The position numbers and the translations under genes were made by a program. Positions 1-6,678 of a stretch of 17,748 bases of DNA are shown one piece after another. Under the pieces are notes generated by a model, which did not search any database, was not told the origin of the DNA, and saw only the letters and a list, made by a program, of their open reading frames with translations. Within the stretch, counting starts at the first letter, position 1. Each line of letters opens with the position of its first letter. This DNA comes from an uncultured bacterium (GTDB taxonomy: Bacteria > Verrucomicrobiota > Lentisphaeria > Oligosphaerales > Oligosphaeraceae), in contig URJM01000042.1 of assembly GCA_900548225.1 (NCBI GenBank), positions 1 to 17,748 on the forward strand. Reading direction: 5' to 3'.

Positions 1-61
1 GACTCCTCGAGATGCCCACTTAATTTAGTGTCCTACGTTAATTGGGACCAATATAATGGCC
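1..61 (+). promoter_or_regulatory. Probable CRISPR leader, proximal end
   Basis: This stretch directly abuts the first intact repeat and contains no repeat copy, so the array begins at 62. The repeats are perfect on this side and decay at the far end, which is the usual sign that the leader lies here. A TATAAT hexamer occurs at 52-57 and a small palindrome, ATTGG-GA-CCAAT, at 41-52. No convincing -35 box is visible. The stretch is cut by the window edge, so the leader promoter and any cas genes would be further left. Leader identity is inferred from array polarity alone. Confidence 0.4.
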
Positions 62-354
62 GTCTCAATCCAACCGTAGTGGTTTTGAAACGCCGTCAAC
101 CAGAAGAGGATTATCCCGCGTATCCTGGTCTCAATCCAACCGTAGTGGTTTTGAAACTCTCGTAGGGGACGGGAGGACGATTCGCATCAACCAGTCTCAA
201 TCCAACCGTAGTGGTTTTGAAACCTATTCTCTTAAGAAGACTTCACAAGTCCTTCCCGGTCTCAATCCAACCGTAGTGGTTTTGAAACATATTCGACTTG
301 TTCACCGCCGTCATGAACACGGACGTCTCAATCCAACCGTAGTGGTTTTGAATT
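62..354 (+). CRISPR. CRISPR array, five 30-nt repeats and four spacers
   Basis: Repeats lie at 62-91, 128-157, 194-223, 259-288 and 325-354. Each starts GTCTCAATCCAACCGTAG and ends TTTGAAAC. The first four are identical. The fifth differs only in its last two bases (TT for AC). Spacers are 92-127 (36 nt), 158-193 (36), 224-258 (35) and 289-324 (36), and all are unrelated to each other. The repeat has a short dyad, AACC-GTAGT-GGTT, followed by TTTGAAAC, which matches the 8-nt 5' handle style of class 1 (type I-B or III-like) crRNAs. Repeat and spacer lengths fit the same group. Both the handle position and the 3' repeat decay indicate transcription left to right. No cas gene lies in the window, so the type is inferred from the repeat only. 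Confidence 0.97.
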
Positions 355-391
355 ACCCCCATCTGTAACCCCTATATTCGCCTTTGACCTT

Positions 392-421
392 GTCTCACTC
401 CAACTGCGGAAATCTTCAAGG
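392..421 (+). repeat. Decayed sixth CRISPR repeat
   Basis: The segment starts GTCTCACTCCAAC, matching 12 of the first 13 bases of the CRISPR repeat, and 19 of 30 bases overall in an ungapped alignment. It starts 67 nt after the previous repeat start, while the array period is 65-66 nt, so it sits in register. The intervening 355-391 (37 nt) would be an old spacer. The 3' half, which would supply the stem and crRNA handle, is eroded, so this copy is unlikely to give a working crRNA. No further copy is visible one period downstream. Confidence 0.65.
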
Positions 422-477
422 CACTGGCGGGAGGAATGGGGAAGATGAAACGGCGGAGTGCTGGAAGCTCCTGATGT

Positions 478-804
478 TTAGTAGAAGTCCTTGGGTCCCC
501 AAGGCATGCCGGCCAGAAGTTCGTCATTTGCTTTTTTACTTATCCCAGCTCCGTTCAATACCGCGTAAAGTTTGGGAGTTTTTGTTACGCTGTTGATTCT
601 AACCTTATATGCTTCTACATACACCCCCAGATACCGTCGAAGTTCCTCGATTTCGATGTCATTTGCCAGTTCCTGGAGAGTTCCTGGATAATCTGCAAAC
701 GCCTCGTGTACATCCTGAACTGGGTAGTGGACACCTTTTACCCTGTCATAGACTGTATACCATCGGCCGTCGTATTGCATAACTGTGACAAGATAGCGTT
801 TCAT
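478..804 (-). CDS. Hypothetical protein, 108 aa
   Basis: I do not recognise this protein. The chosen start is the ATG at 802-804 because a GGAGG Shine-Dalgarno (814-818 on the plus strand as CCTCC) lies 9 nt upstream. The in-frame ATG at 811-813 touches that GGAGG directly and is a poor start. The protein begins MKRYLVTVMQYDGRWYTVYD, has no signal peptide or membrane segment, is rich in Tyr and charged residues, and ends in GMPWGPKDFY. The N-terminal half looks like a small beta-rich domain (alternating hydrophobic residues) followed by a helical stretch around residues 40-60; this is a guess from composition. It stands alone between the CRISPR array and a gene-poor gap and is more AT-rich than the core genes to the right. 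The good ribosome site supports it being real. Confidence 0.55.
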   Translation of the reverse strand: MKRYLVTVMQYDGRWYTVYDRVKGVHYPVQDVHEAFADYPGTLQELANDIEIEELRRYLGVYVEAYKVRINSVTKTPKLYAVLNGAGISKKANDELLAGMPWGPKDFY

Positions 805-1254
805 AAACCTCATCCTCCATACTGATAATGTAGCATGCCAACATGAATAAGACTCCGCTTAGTGATAAATATGCCGCTTATTCGTTCCTGCAGATAGTTG
901 TAGATTCCGATAAATAATTACAGGAGCAAAGGGAAGTAGAGGACAGGGGGCAGGTTTTTGCCAAGACCTGTGTTAAATACGCACTCCCATCCAGGAGACG
1001 GGTGGAGATGTTGTTCGAGGCCTTCGCTCTACGCAGGCGCCCCCGAATTTGGGAAAGCATTGAGAACCGTCGGCTGCTTGATATGAAACCATGATGCCAC
1101 ACCGAACCTTTCATTCGCAACGTCATGCCTTTCGCTTCCGTGCCGCATGAACGCGAAGAGGGAGCATAACGCGTTACAAGAGGGAGTCACGCCAGGAGAC
1201 GGAGATTCTATCCTCTTATAGTCTTACAACTATCATGGAATAAACAAGATAGAT
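805..1254. other. Gene-poor stretch of about 450 nt
   Basis: I see no supportable gene here. The only longer frame (878-1126, minus) lacks a ribosome site and resembles no family I know. Minor structures are an inverted repeat GAATAAG (845-851) / CTTATTC (877-883) upstream of the small minus-strand gene, a weak hairpin ATAGT-6-ACTAT (1218-1233) downstream of the tRNA, and an 11-nt direct repeat CCAGGAGACGG at 991-1001 and 1192-1202. None is strong enough to name. Composition is more AT-rich than the genes from 1573 onward. Confidence 0.6.
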
Positions 1255-1331
1255 TGGTGACCCGAGGGAGATTCGAACTCCCGACCCCCTGCTTAGAAGG
1301 CAGATGCTCTATCCGACTGAGCTATCGGGTC
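1255..1331 (-). tRNA. tRNA-Arg (anticodon UCU)
   Basis: On the minus strand the cloverleaf reads completely: acceptor GACCCGA paired with TCGGGTC, D stem GCTC/GAGC, anticodon stem TCTGC/GCAGG with loop CTTCTAA (anticodon TCT), a five-base variable region, and T stem GGGAG/CTCCC with loop TTCGAAT. The discriminator base is A and the 3' CCA is encoded in the genome (1255-1257). It reads the AGA and AGG arginine codons; AGG is used often in the neighbouring genes. It is transcribed away from clpB, and its 3' end faces the AT-rich CRISPR-bearing side. A possible promoter (GCGACA, 17 nt, TATGAC on the minus strand) lies just upstream, and its -35 box overlaps the dyad at 1349-1362. Confidence 0.97.
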
Positions 1332-1348
1332 ATGTCATATTTTTTCCC

Positions 1349-1473
1349 TGACAAACTGTCGCCTTTGGGAATTTGCAAACCATAAGTCCATTTCGTTGGT
1401 TTTCAAGTAGCTGCGTTGTGTTTTGGGGTGATATTGTGGCGTGGTGTGTCCCCGTGGCGTGACAAATTGTCGC
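1349..1473. promoter_or_regulatory. Pair of near-identical dyads between tRNA-Arg and clpB
   Basis: TGACAAACTGTCGC (1349-1362) and TGACAAATTGTCGC (1460-1473) agree at 13 of 14 bases. Each is centred on a palindrome; the second is perfect (GACAA-A-TTGTC). They are 111 bp apart in the divergent intergenic region, one beside the tRNA gene and one about 100 bp before the clpB start. The form suggests operators for a dimeric regulator. A role in clpB heat-shock control is inference only. No CIRCE element is present. A third, unrelated dyad TGCCA-TTCA-TGGCA lies at 1496-1509. Confidence 0.4.
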
Positions 1474-1572
1474 GAGTTCCTTGATTACGGGAGCATGCCA
1501 TTCATGGCACGTCCCTTGCTATGCGGAGAAGGTTTCCACTTCAAATCAGGATTTCACATAGGAGGTAACGAT

Positions 1573-4161
1573 ATGAACTTTGACCAATTCACAGTAAAAT
1601 GCAGAGAGGCTGTCAGCACTGCCCAGCAGACAGCCGCCAAGTTTCACCACCAGGAGTTGACTGGACTTCACCTGCTGTACGGTCTTTTGTCCCAGGAGAG
1701 TGGTCTTGCGTCCTCCATCCTTGGCAGGATGGGTGTTGACGTGAACCGTTTGACTGCTTCGGTCGAGGGGGAGATGGCCAAGCTTCCCCGTGTTTCAGGC
1801 GACAATGTCCAGGTATATGTCGGCAGCGAGTTGAACCAGGTTTTTACGAAGGCTGACAAATGGCGTGAGGACTTCAAGGATCAATTTGTGAGTGTCGAGC
1901 ACCTGCTTCTTGGGCTGGCGTCCGTTGGTGGCAAGGCGAAGGAGCTCCTTTCCGCGTTTCAGGTAGTGGAGTCTGGCTTGCTCAACGCAATCAAGGAAGT
2001 CCGTGGCAACCAGCGTGTCACCAACGACGATCCCGAGGCCACCTACGAGGCCTTGAGCAAATACGGTCGTGACCTCACCCAGGCTGCCCGCAAGGGCAAG
2101 CTGGATCCTGTCATTGGTCGTGACGAGGAGATTCGCCGTGTTGTCCAGATTCTTTCCAGGAGGACGAAGAACAACCCGGTGCTCATTGGCGAGCCTGGCG
2201 TAGGCAAGACGGCGATTGTCGAGGGTCTTGCCAGTCGTATTGTCCAGGGTGACGTTCCTGAGGGTCTGAAGAACCGTCGTCTGATTTCCTTGGACATGGG
2301 CGCCCTGGTAGCCGGTGCCAAGTATCGTGGCGAGTTTGAGGAGCGTCTCAAGGCTGTCCTGAACGAGGTCACCAAGTCCGATGGTCAGATCATCCTTTTC
2401 ATTGACGAGCTTCACACGGTTGTGGGTGCTGGTGCTGGCGATGGTTCGATGGATGCCGGCAACATTCTCAAGCCCATGCTGGCCCGTGGCGAACTTCACT
2501 GCATTGGCGCCACCACGTTGAACGAATACCGGAAGTACATTGAGAAGGATCCTGCCCTGGAGCGTCGTTTCCAGACGGTTCTGGTGGAGCCTCCGAGCGT
2601 TGAGGATACCATTTCGATTCTGCGTGGTTTGCGGGAGCGCTACGAACTTCACCATGGCGTGACCATCAGGGATTCCGCGCTGGTGGCTGCGGCAGTTCTT
2701 TCCGACAGATACATCACCGACAGATTCCTGCCTGACAAGGCGATTGACCTGGTGGACGAGGCGGCCGCGCGCCTCAGGACTGAGATTGATTCCCGTCCTT
2801 CCGAGTTGGACGAGGCGATTCGCCGCCGCACCCAGCTTGAGATTGAGCGTTCCGGTCTTTCCAAGGAGAAGGACGACGCTTCCCGTGAGCGTCTGGAGCG
2901 TGTTGAGAGCGAGCTTGCCGAGGTGAGGGAGAAGGCCTCCGCCCTTGAGAAGCGCTGGGAGGAGGAGAAGAACTCCATTGGCGAACTCCGCAAGGTCAAG
3001 GAATCAATCGAGCTTGCCAACAGGCAGCTTGACAATGCAATCCGCAAGGGCGACCTTGAGACTGCGGGCAAGTTGCGTTACAGCACGATCCCAGGTCTCG
3101 AGGCCCAGCGCAAGAGCCTTGAGGAGAAGGGCAAGGCCGCCAAGGAGGGCCGTCTGCTGCGCGAGGAGGTCGATGACAACGACGTGGCTGAAATCATCAG
3201 CCGCTGGACCCACATCCCCGTGTCGAAGCTGATGCAGGGCGAGCGTGAGAAGCTGCTTTCGCTTCCGGAGAAGCTCCACCAGAGAGTGGTCGGGCAGGAC
3301 GAGGCAGTCAACGCAGTCTCCGAGGCAATCCTCAGGGCTCGTGCGGGGCTTCAGGATCCCAATCGACCGATTGGCAGCTTCCTCTTCCTGGGACCCACCG
3401 GCGTCGGCAAGACCGAACTTGCCAAGACCCTGGCCGCCGACCTATTCGACGACGAGCGTGCGATGATCAGGATTGACATGAGCGAGTACATGGACAAGTA
3501 CACTGTCTCCAGGCTTGTCGGCGCGCCTCCAGGATATGTCGGCTACGATGAAGGCGGCCAGCTCACCGAGGCTGTCCGCAGGCGTCCCTACAGCGTCGTC
3601 CTCTTCGACGAGCTTGAGAAGGCCCACCCGGATGTCTTCAACATCCTTCTGCAGGTGCTTGACGACGGACGTCTGACCGACTCCCACGGCCATGTGGTCG
3701 ACTTCAAGAACACGGTCATCATCATGACGAGCAACATTGGTTCCGCGGAGATCGTCGACGCGAAGGACGACTCCCAGGGGCAGGTGCGCGACAAGGTGAT
3801 GGCTCTGCTGAAGAACTACTTCCGCCCCGAGTTCCTCAACCGTCTCGACGACATCGTAGTCTTCCATCGTCTTGACGAGTCCAACATCGAGAAGATTGTC
3901 GCGCTTCAGATCAACGCCCTTAAGAAGCGCATGGAGGGCATGCGGATTGCGCTGGAGGTCACTCCGGAGGCAGTCAAGTCCCTTGCCAAGGAGGGATACG
4001 ATCCTGTGTATGGTGCGCGTCCTCTCAAGAGGGTCATCATCCACAGACTTGAGAATCCTCTCTCCAAGATGATTCTCGCCGGCAAGGTGAAGGAGGAGCA
4101 GGTTGTCCGCGTGGACGCACCCGCCGACAGCGACTCCGACTACATCTTCAATGTGAAGTAG
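1573..4161 (+). CDS. clpB: ClpB disaggregase (Hsp100 AAA+ ATPase)
   Basis: ClpB is a cytosolic hexameric ATPase that extracts polypeptides from heat-induced aggregates together with DnaK, DnaJ and GrpE. The protein is 862 aa, the usual length. The N-terminal Clp repeat domain covers about residues 1-145. AAA1 has Walker A GEPGVGKT at 206-213 and Walker B FIDE with the catalytic Glu near 279. The coiled-coil M domain spans about 410-530. AAA2 has Walker A GPTGVGKT at 607-614 and Walker B LFDE at 677-680, followed by the C-terminal small domain. The presence of the M domain separates it from ClpA, ClpC and ClpX. I chose the ATG at 1573 because AGGAGGT (1560-1566) lies 7 nt upstream and the protein then starts like family members; the frame is open to 1441, but that extension looks non-coding. 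It appears to be a single-gene unit ending at the palindromic element before the convergent polymerase gene. Synonymous codon choice shifts from T-ending toward C-ending through the gene. Confidence 0.97.
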   Translation: MNFDQFTVKCREAVSTAQQTAAKFHHQELTGLHLLYGLLSQESGLASSILGRMGVDVNRLTASVEGEMAKLPRVSGDNVQVYVGSELNQVFTKADKWREDFKDQFVSVEHLLLGLASVGGKAKELLSAFQVVESGLLNAIKEVRGNQRVTNDDPEATYEALSKYGRDLTQAARKGKLDPVIGRDEEIRRVVQILSRRTKNNPVLIGEPGVGKTAIVEGLASRIVQGDVPEGLKNRRLISLDMGALVAGAKYRGEFEERLKAVLNEVTKSDGQIILFIDELHTVVGAGAGDGSMDAGNILKPMLARGELHCIGATTLNEYRKYIEKDPALERRFQTVLVEPPSVEDTISILRGLRERYELHHGVTIRDSALVAAAVLSDRYITDRFLPDKAIDLVDEAAARLRTEIDSRPSELDEAIRRRTQLEIERSGLSKEKDDASRERLERVESELAEVREKASALEKRWEEEKNSIGELRKVKESIELANRQLDNAIRKGDLETAGKLRYSTIPGLEAQRKSLEEKGKAAKEGRLLREEVDDNDVAEIISRWTHIPVSKLMQGEREKLLSLPEKLHQRVVGQDEAVNAVSEAILRARAGLQDPNRPIGSFLFLGPTGVGKTELAKTLAADLFDDERAMIRIDMSEYMDKYTVSRLVGAPPGYVGYDEGGQLTEAVRRRPYSVVLFDELEKAHPDVFNILLQVLDDGRLTDSHGHVVDFKNTVIIMTSNIGSAEIVDAKDDSQGQVRDKVMALLKNYFRPEFLNRLDDIVVFHRLDESNIEKIVALQINALKKRMEGMRIALEVTPEAVKSLAKEGYDPVYGARPLKRVIIHRLENPLSKMILAGKVKEEQVVRVDAPADSDSDYIFNVK

Positions 4162-4167
4162 GGTGAG

Positions 4168-4357
4168 GTAGGGAGAAGAGGGTAGAATGAAGAGGGTAGT
4201 GCGTGGCTGGCGCGCGTGGGCGCGCCTCGCACGGCAGCGCCGTGCGATCCGTAACGGAAGCCCACTGCATAGTGGCCACGCACTTATCCCTCCATTCTCC
4301 TCCCTATTCCCTACTTTGCACTTATCCCTCCATTCTCCTCCCTATTCTCTACTTTTT
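4168..4357. repeat. Palindromic multi-hairpin intergenic element
   Basis: A purine-rich left arm (about 4168-4206) is the imperfect complement of a pyrimidine-rich right arm (4276 to about 4317). They close with a perfect 8-bp stem, GTGCGTGG (4199-4206) with CCACGCAC (4276-4283). Inside lie four hairpins with almost no bases between them: GGCGCGC-GTGG-GCGCGCC (4209-4226), TCGCACGGC-AGC-GCCGTGCGA (4227-4247), TCCG-TAA-CGGA (4248-4258) and CCACT-GCAT-AGTGG (4262-4275). The right arm is then repeated in tandem: 4280-4317 and 4318-4355 are 38-nt units with one mismatch. The left arm has its own 11-nt repeat, GAAGAGGGTAG, at 4175-4185 and 4189-4199. As RNA this would fold into a five-way junction on a long stalk. 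It lies between convergent genes and ends in TTTTT (4353-4357), so it could also stop clpB transcripts. It may be a dispersed repeat family; one copy cannot show that. Confidence 0.8.
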
Positions 4358-6556
4358 AAGTTCTTCTTGGATTTTTCCTGCGAGGGAGTTTAGTTTATCG
4401 AGATAGAACGGGACATTTTCGTCCCGGTTCATTTCATTTGCCTCTTCCTCGAGTTTACTGTTTTCCACGACTGCCACGCTCTTCTTTGTTCCGGTCACGT
4501 AGTACCTGACCGTGTCTCCCGCCTTTTTTTCGTTTTTGGAGCGTTCCGCCAGTTCATAGACGGCGGAGCGTTTTCCCTTTCCCGATGCGAGTGCGCTCCT
4601 ATATGCGTTGACGCTTTGCGTGAGATACTCCTTCCGCAGGAAGTCCTTGATAGGCAAGGTTCGGTTCTGGATTGCCTCCGCGTACCTTTGTTGGAGTTGC
4701 GAGAGATCCCTGGAGTCATTCAGCAGGATTTCCTCGACTGCCTCCCTGATGAATCTGCCCAGGAAAGGCTCCAGGCCCCGGGATCGCAGTGCGGCGCCGT
4801 GCAGGATGATTCTCCCATCCTCCTCGAGAAGCGCGTAGTTCTTGCTCTTGTATGAGAACATCGCCTTGAAGAGTCCGTCGAGTTCCACCTCGATTCCCTT
4901 CGGGAGATTTTGCTGGATTGCGGACAGCATTGAATCGGGCGTTGCTCCTTTGGGTGGCAGGAAGTAGATTCCGTCCGTGTCCATCTCGATGATTATCGAG
5001 CCGTTATCCTCCAGGAGTCCCTTCATGTGTGTGAGGATTTCGCGTCCTTTTGCGGTGACCTTCTGGGCGAGTGCGTAGTCATTGAATGTGCCCTGTGAGA
5101 ATCCCAGGTATCCGTAGAAGGAGTTGATGAGGATTTTGAAGGAGTTCTGGAGTGCCTGGAACTCATCGCGAAGCGCGGGTGTAGCGGCGGTTTTCGCGGC
5201 ATCCTTCGCCTGAAGGCGGAACTCGCGGAACTGTTCGAGGAGATGCGAAAAGACCCCGAGGCGGTCGCTTGCCGGGGATGATTTGTCCATGAGCAACACG
5301 GATGGATAGAGTGACCGTACATCAAGGTGCCATGCTGGGCGGAAGACTCCCGTCGACTCTGCGGAGGTGAGTGCGCCTTCGAATGGGACGGGATTCTGGG
5401 GCGCCGGCAGGGCGCCTTTCCTGTCCAGATATGCGGCGCACAGCATTGCGTCGATTCGCGTCGCATTTCCCCTGAGTACGCAGTTCTGGTAGGAGAACGG
5501 CAGAAGCTGCGTCTGGTAGAAATAGCTTGGCGAGATGATTTTCGAGAGTCCGTCGGTCTCCCGGACATCGTCGAGATTGTATTCGGCGACCTCCGTGGGA
5601 TTTGCGTCATACCTGGCCGTCAGTTCGTCCCCGGGGATGTAGACTCTGCCTTCGCGGGCGATTCCGTAGAACTTCGCCGCGTACTTGAGCCCGTAGGACT
5701 CCATGTCCCGCCTTGACACGTCTGCCAGCATCACCAGGTGGTATGTGTCGACGATATGCCGTCCGTATGCGTCATAGCGTTTGTAGTTGACCGTGCGTTC
5801 CGCGATGTTCAGCCTGCTTTGGCGGCTTGTCGCGCACCTTCCGCATCTTCCGATGGCGAAAGGAATCCTGTATCTCCGGCATCGCTTTTCAAGGTAGTCC
5901 AGGTCGAAGGAGAAGAGATTGTGTCCTTCCAGGACATCCGGATCCCGTTTCTGTATTGTTTCGATGACAGTTTTGAGGAGTCCCTCCTCGCCGCCGCATT
6001 CTGCCGTCGAGAAGCAGTGTTCGAAGCCATCCGTGTCCTTCAGCGCCACCATGAAAATCTCGTCGCCGGGTTCCATTGCGTTGCAGAATACTCCCGGGAC
6101 GCTGCTTCTGCACTCGATATCGAGCTGCATTCTCCTCAGTTCGCAGAACTCCATTCCCCTGAAGAGGCGTATTCGGAGGTCGATCATCGCCTGTTGGATT
6201 CGGTCTGAGAAGACCCTGTATGGCGCCAGTGGGGATGAGGGCGATTGGCCGGTGAGCTTTTTCAGATCCTTCAGGGCTGCGTCATACTCCTGCCATGTGT
6301 TGAAGGAGACCTTGCAGCGATGGAATCCCGGACCGCTGAGCATCTCGGGCGCCGCGCCCTTTCCGAGGCTGGCGGCCAGCTCCGGGCCTGAGACAAGCAG
6401 CCACGGCCTGTAGGGGAGGTGGGTTGCCTCCACGGCGGAGCCATTCTCCGTGCGCCTGAAGACCTGTACCGTCCCGTCGTCTGCCACCTCCAGTGCAACA
6501 ACGCGCGTCATGGGGGCTGGGATGACCTCTTCCAAAGACGAGATGAGTGGATTCAT
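4349..6556 (-). CDS. polB: Family-B DNA polymerase with 3'-5' exonuclease
   Basis: This is a template-directed DNA polymerase of family B, 735 aa from the chosen start. The exonuclease domain has Exo I LDIE (D146, E148), Exo II NLFSFD (N213, D218) and Exo III YNLDD (Y326, D330), so proofreading should be intact. The polymerase domain has motif A LDVRSLYPS (D412), motif B KILINSFYG (K474 to G482), motif C MDTDG (D526, D528) and a KxY-type motif KSKNY at 570-574. Motif C carries DTDG where E. coli Pol II has DTDS. The overall form is closer to archaeal-like bacterial PolB proteins than to enteric Pol II. The likely role is DNA repair or translesion synthesis beside the DnaE replicase; that is inference. 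I prefer the ATG at 6554-6556 because GGAG (6562-6565) is 6 nt upstream; the ATG at 6566-6568 has no ribosome site. Its last codons and TAG stop overlap the tandem repeat at 4318-4355. It is divergent from rodA and convergent with clpB. Confidence 0.93.
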   Translation of the reverse strand: MNPLISSLEEVIPAPMTRVVALEVADDGTVQVFRRTENGSAVEATHLPYRPWLLVSGPELAASLGKGAAPEMLSGPGFHRCKVSFNTWQEYDAALKDLKKLTGQSPSSPLAPYRVFSDRIQQAMIDLRIRLFRGMEFCELRRMQLDIECRSSVPGVFCNAMEPGDEIFMVALKDTDGFEHCFSTAECGGEEGLLKTVIETIQKRDPDVLEGHNLFSFDLDYLEKRCRRYRIPFAIGRCGRCATSRQSRLNIAERTVNYKRYDAYGRHIVDTYHLVMLADVSRRDMESYGLKYAAKFYGIAREGRVYIPGDELTARYDANPTEVAEYNLDDVRETDGLSKIISPSYFYQTQLLPFSYQNCVLRGNATRIDAMLCAAYLDRKGALPAPQNPVPFEGALTSAESTGVFRPAWHLDVRSLYPSVLLMDKSSPASDRLGVFSHLLEQFREFRLQAKDAAKTAATPALRDEFQALQNSFKILINSFYGYLGFSQGTFNDYALAQKVTAKGREILTHMKGLLEDNGSIIIEMDTDGIYFLPPKGATPDSMLSAIQQNLPKGIEVELDGLFKAMFSYKSKNYALLEEDGRIILHGAALRSRGLEPFLGRFIREAVEEILLNDSRDLSQLQQRYAEAIQNRTLPIKDFLRKEYLTQSVNAYRSALASGKGKRSAVYELAERSKNEKKAGDTVRYYVTGTKKSVAVVENSKLEEEANEMNRDENVPFYLDKLNSLAGKIQEELKK

Positions 6557-6678
6557 TGGTTGCTCCATCGTGAAGGAATTATCTTAACCAGGTGTCGTTG
6601 GCGTGCGGCGGGCCTCTTGGCGTCGTCACGTCTAGAATTTAGCATAGGTTGTTTTGTTCAGGCATTTTTTCTACACGG

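Noticed and set aside
384..596. 70-codon plus-strand frame after the CRISPR array
   Set aside because: It crosses the decayed repeat and overlaps the better-supported minus-strand gene.
878..1126. 82-codon frame on the minus strand in the gene-poor gap
   Set aside because: There is no ribosome site, no recognisable domain, and its composition is not protein-like.
991..1202. Direct repeat CCAGGAGACGG at 991-1001 and 1192-1202
   Set aside because: It is only 11 nt with no shared flanks beyond a few bases and no element between them.
1441..1572. 44-residue N-terminal extension of ClpB
   Set aside because: AGGAGGT sits just before the ATG at 1573, and the protein from there matches the family start; the extension also covers the second dyad.
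1332..1572. CIRCE element or sigma-32 type promoter ahead of clpB
   Set aside because: No TTAGCACTC/GAGTGCTAA pair is present. The best CTTGAT and GCCATT boxes (about 1480-1503) are too close together.
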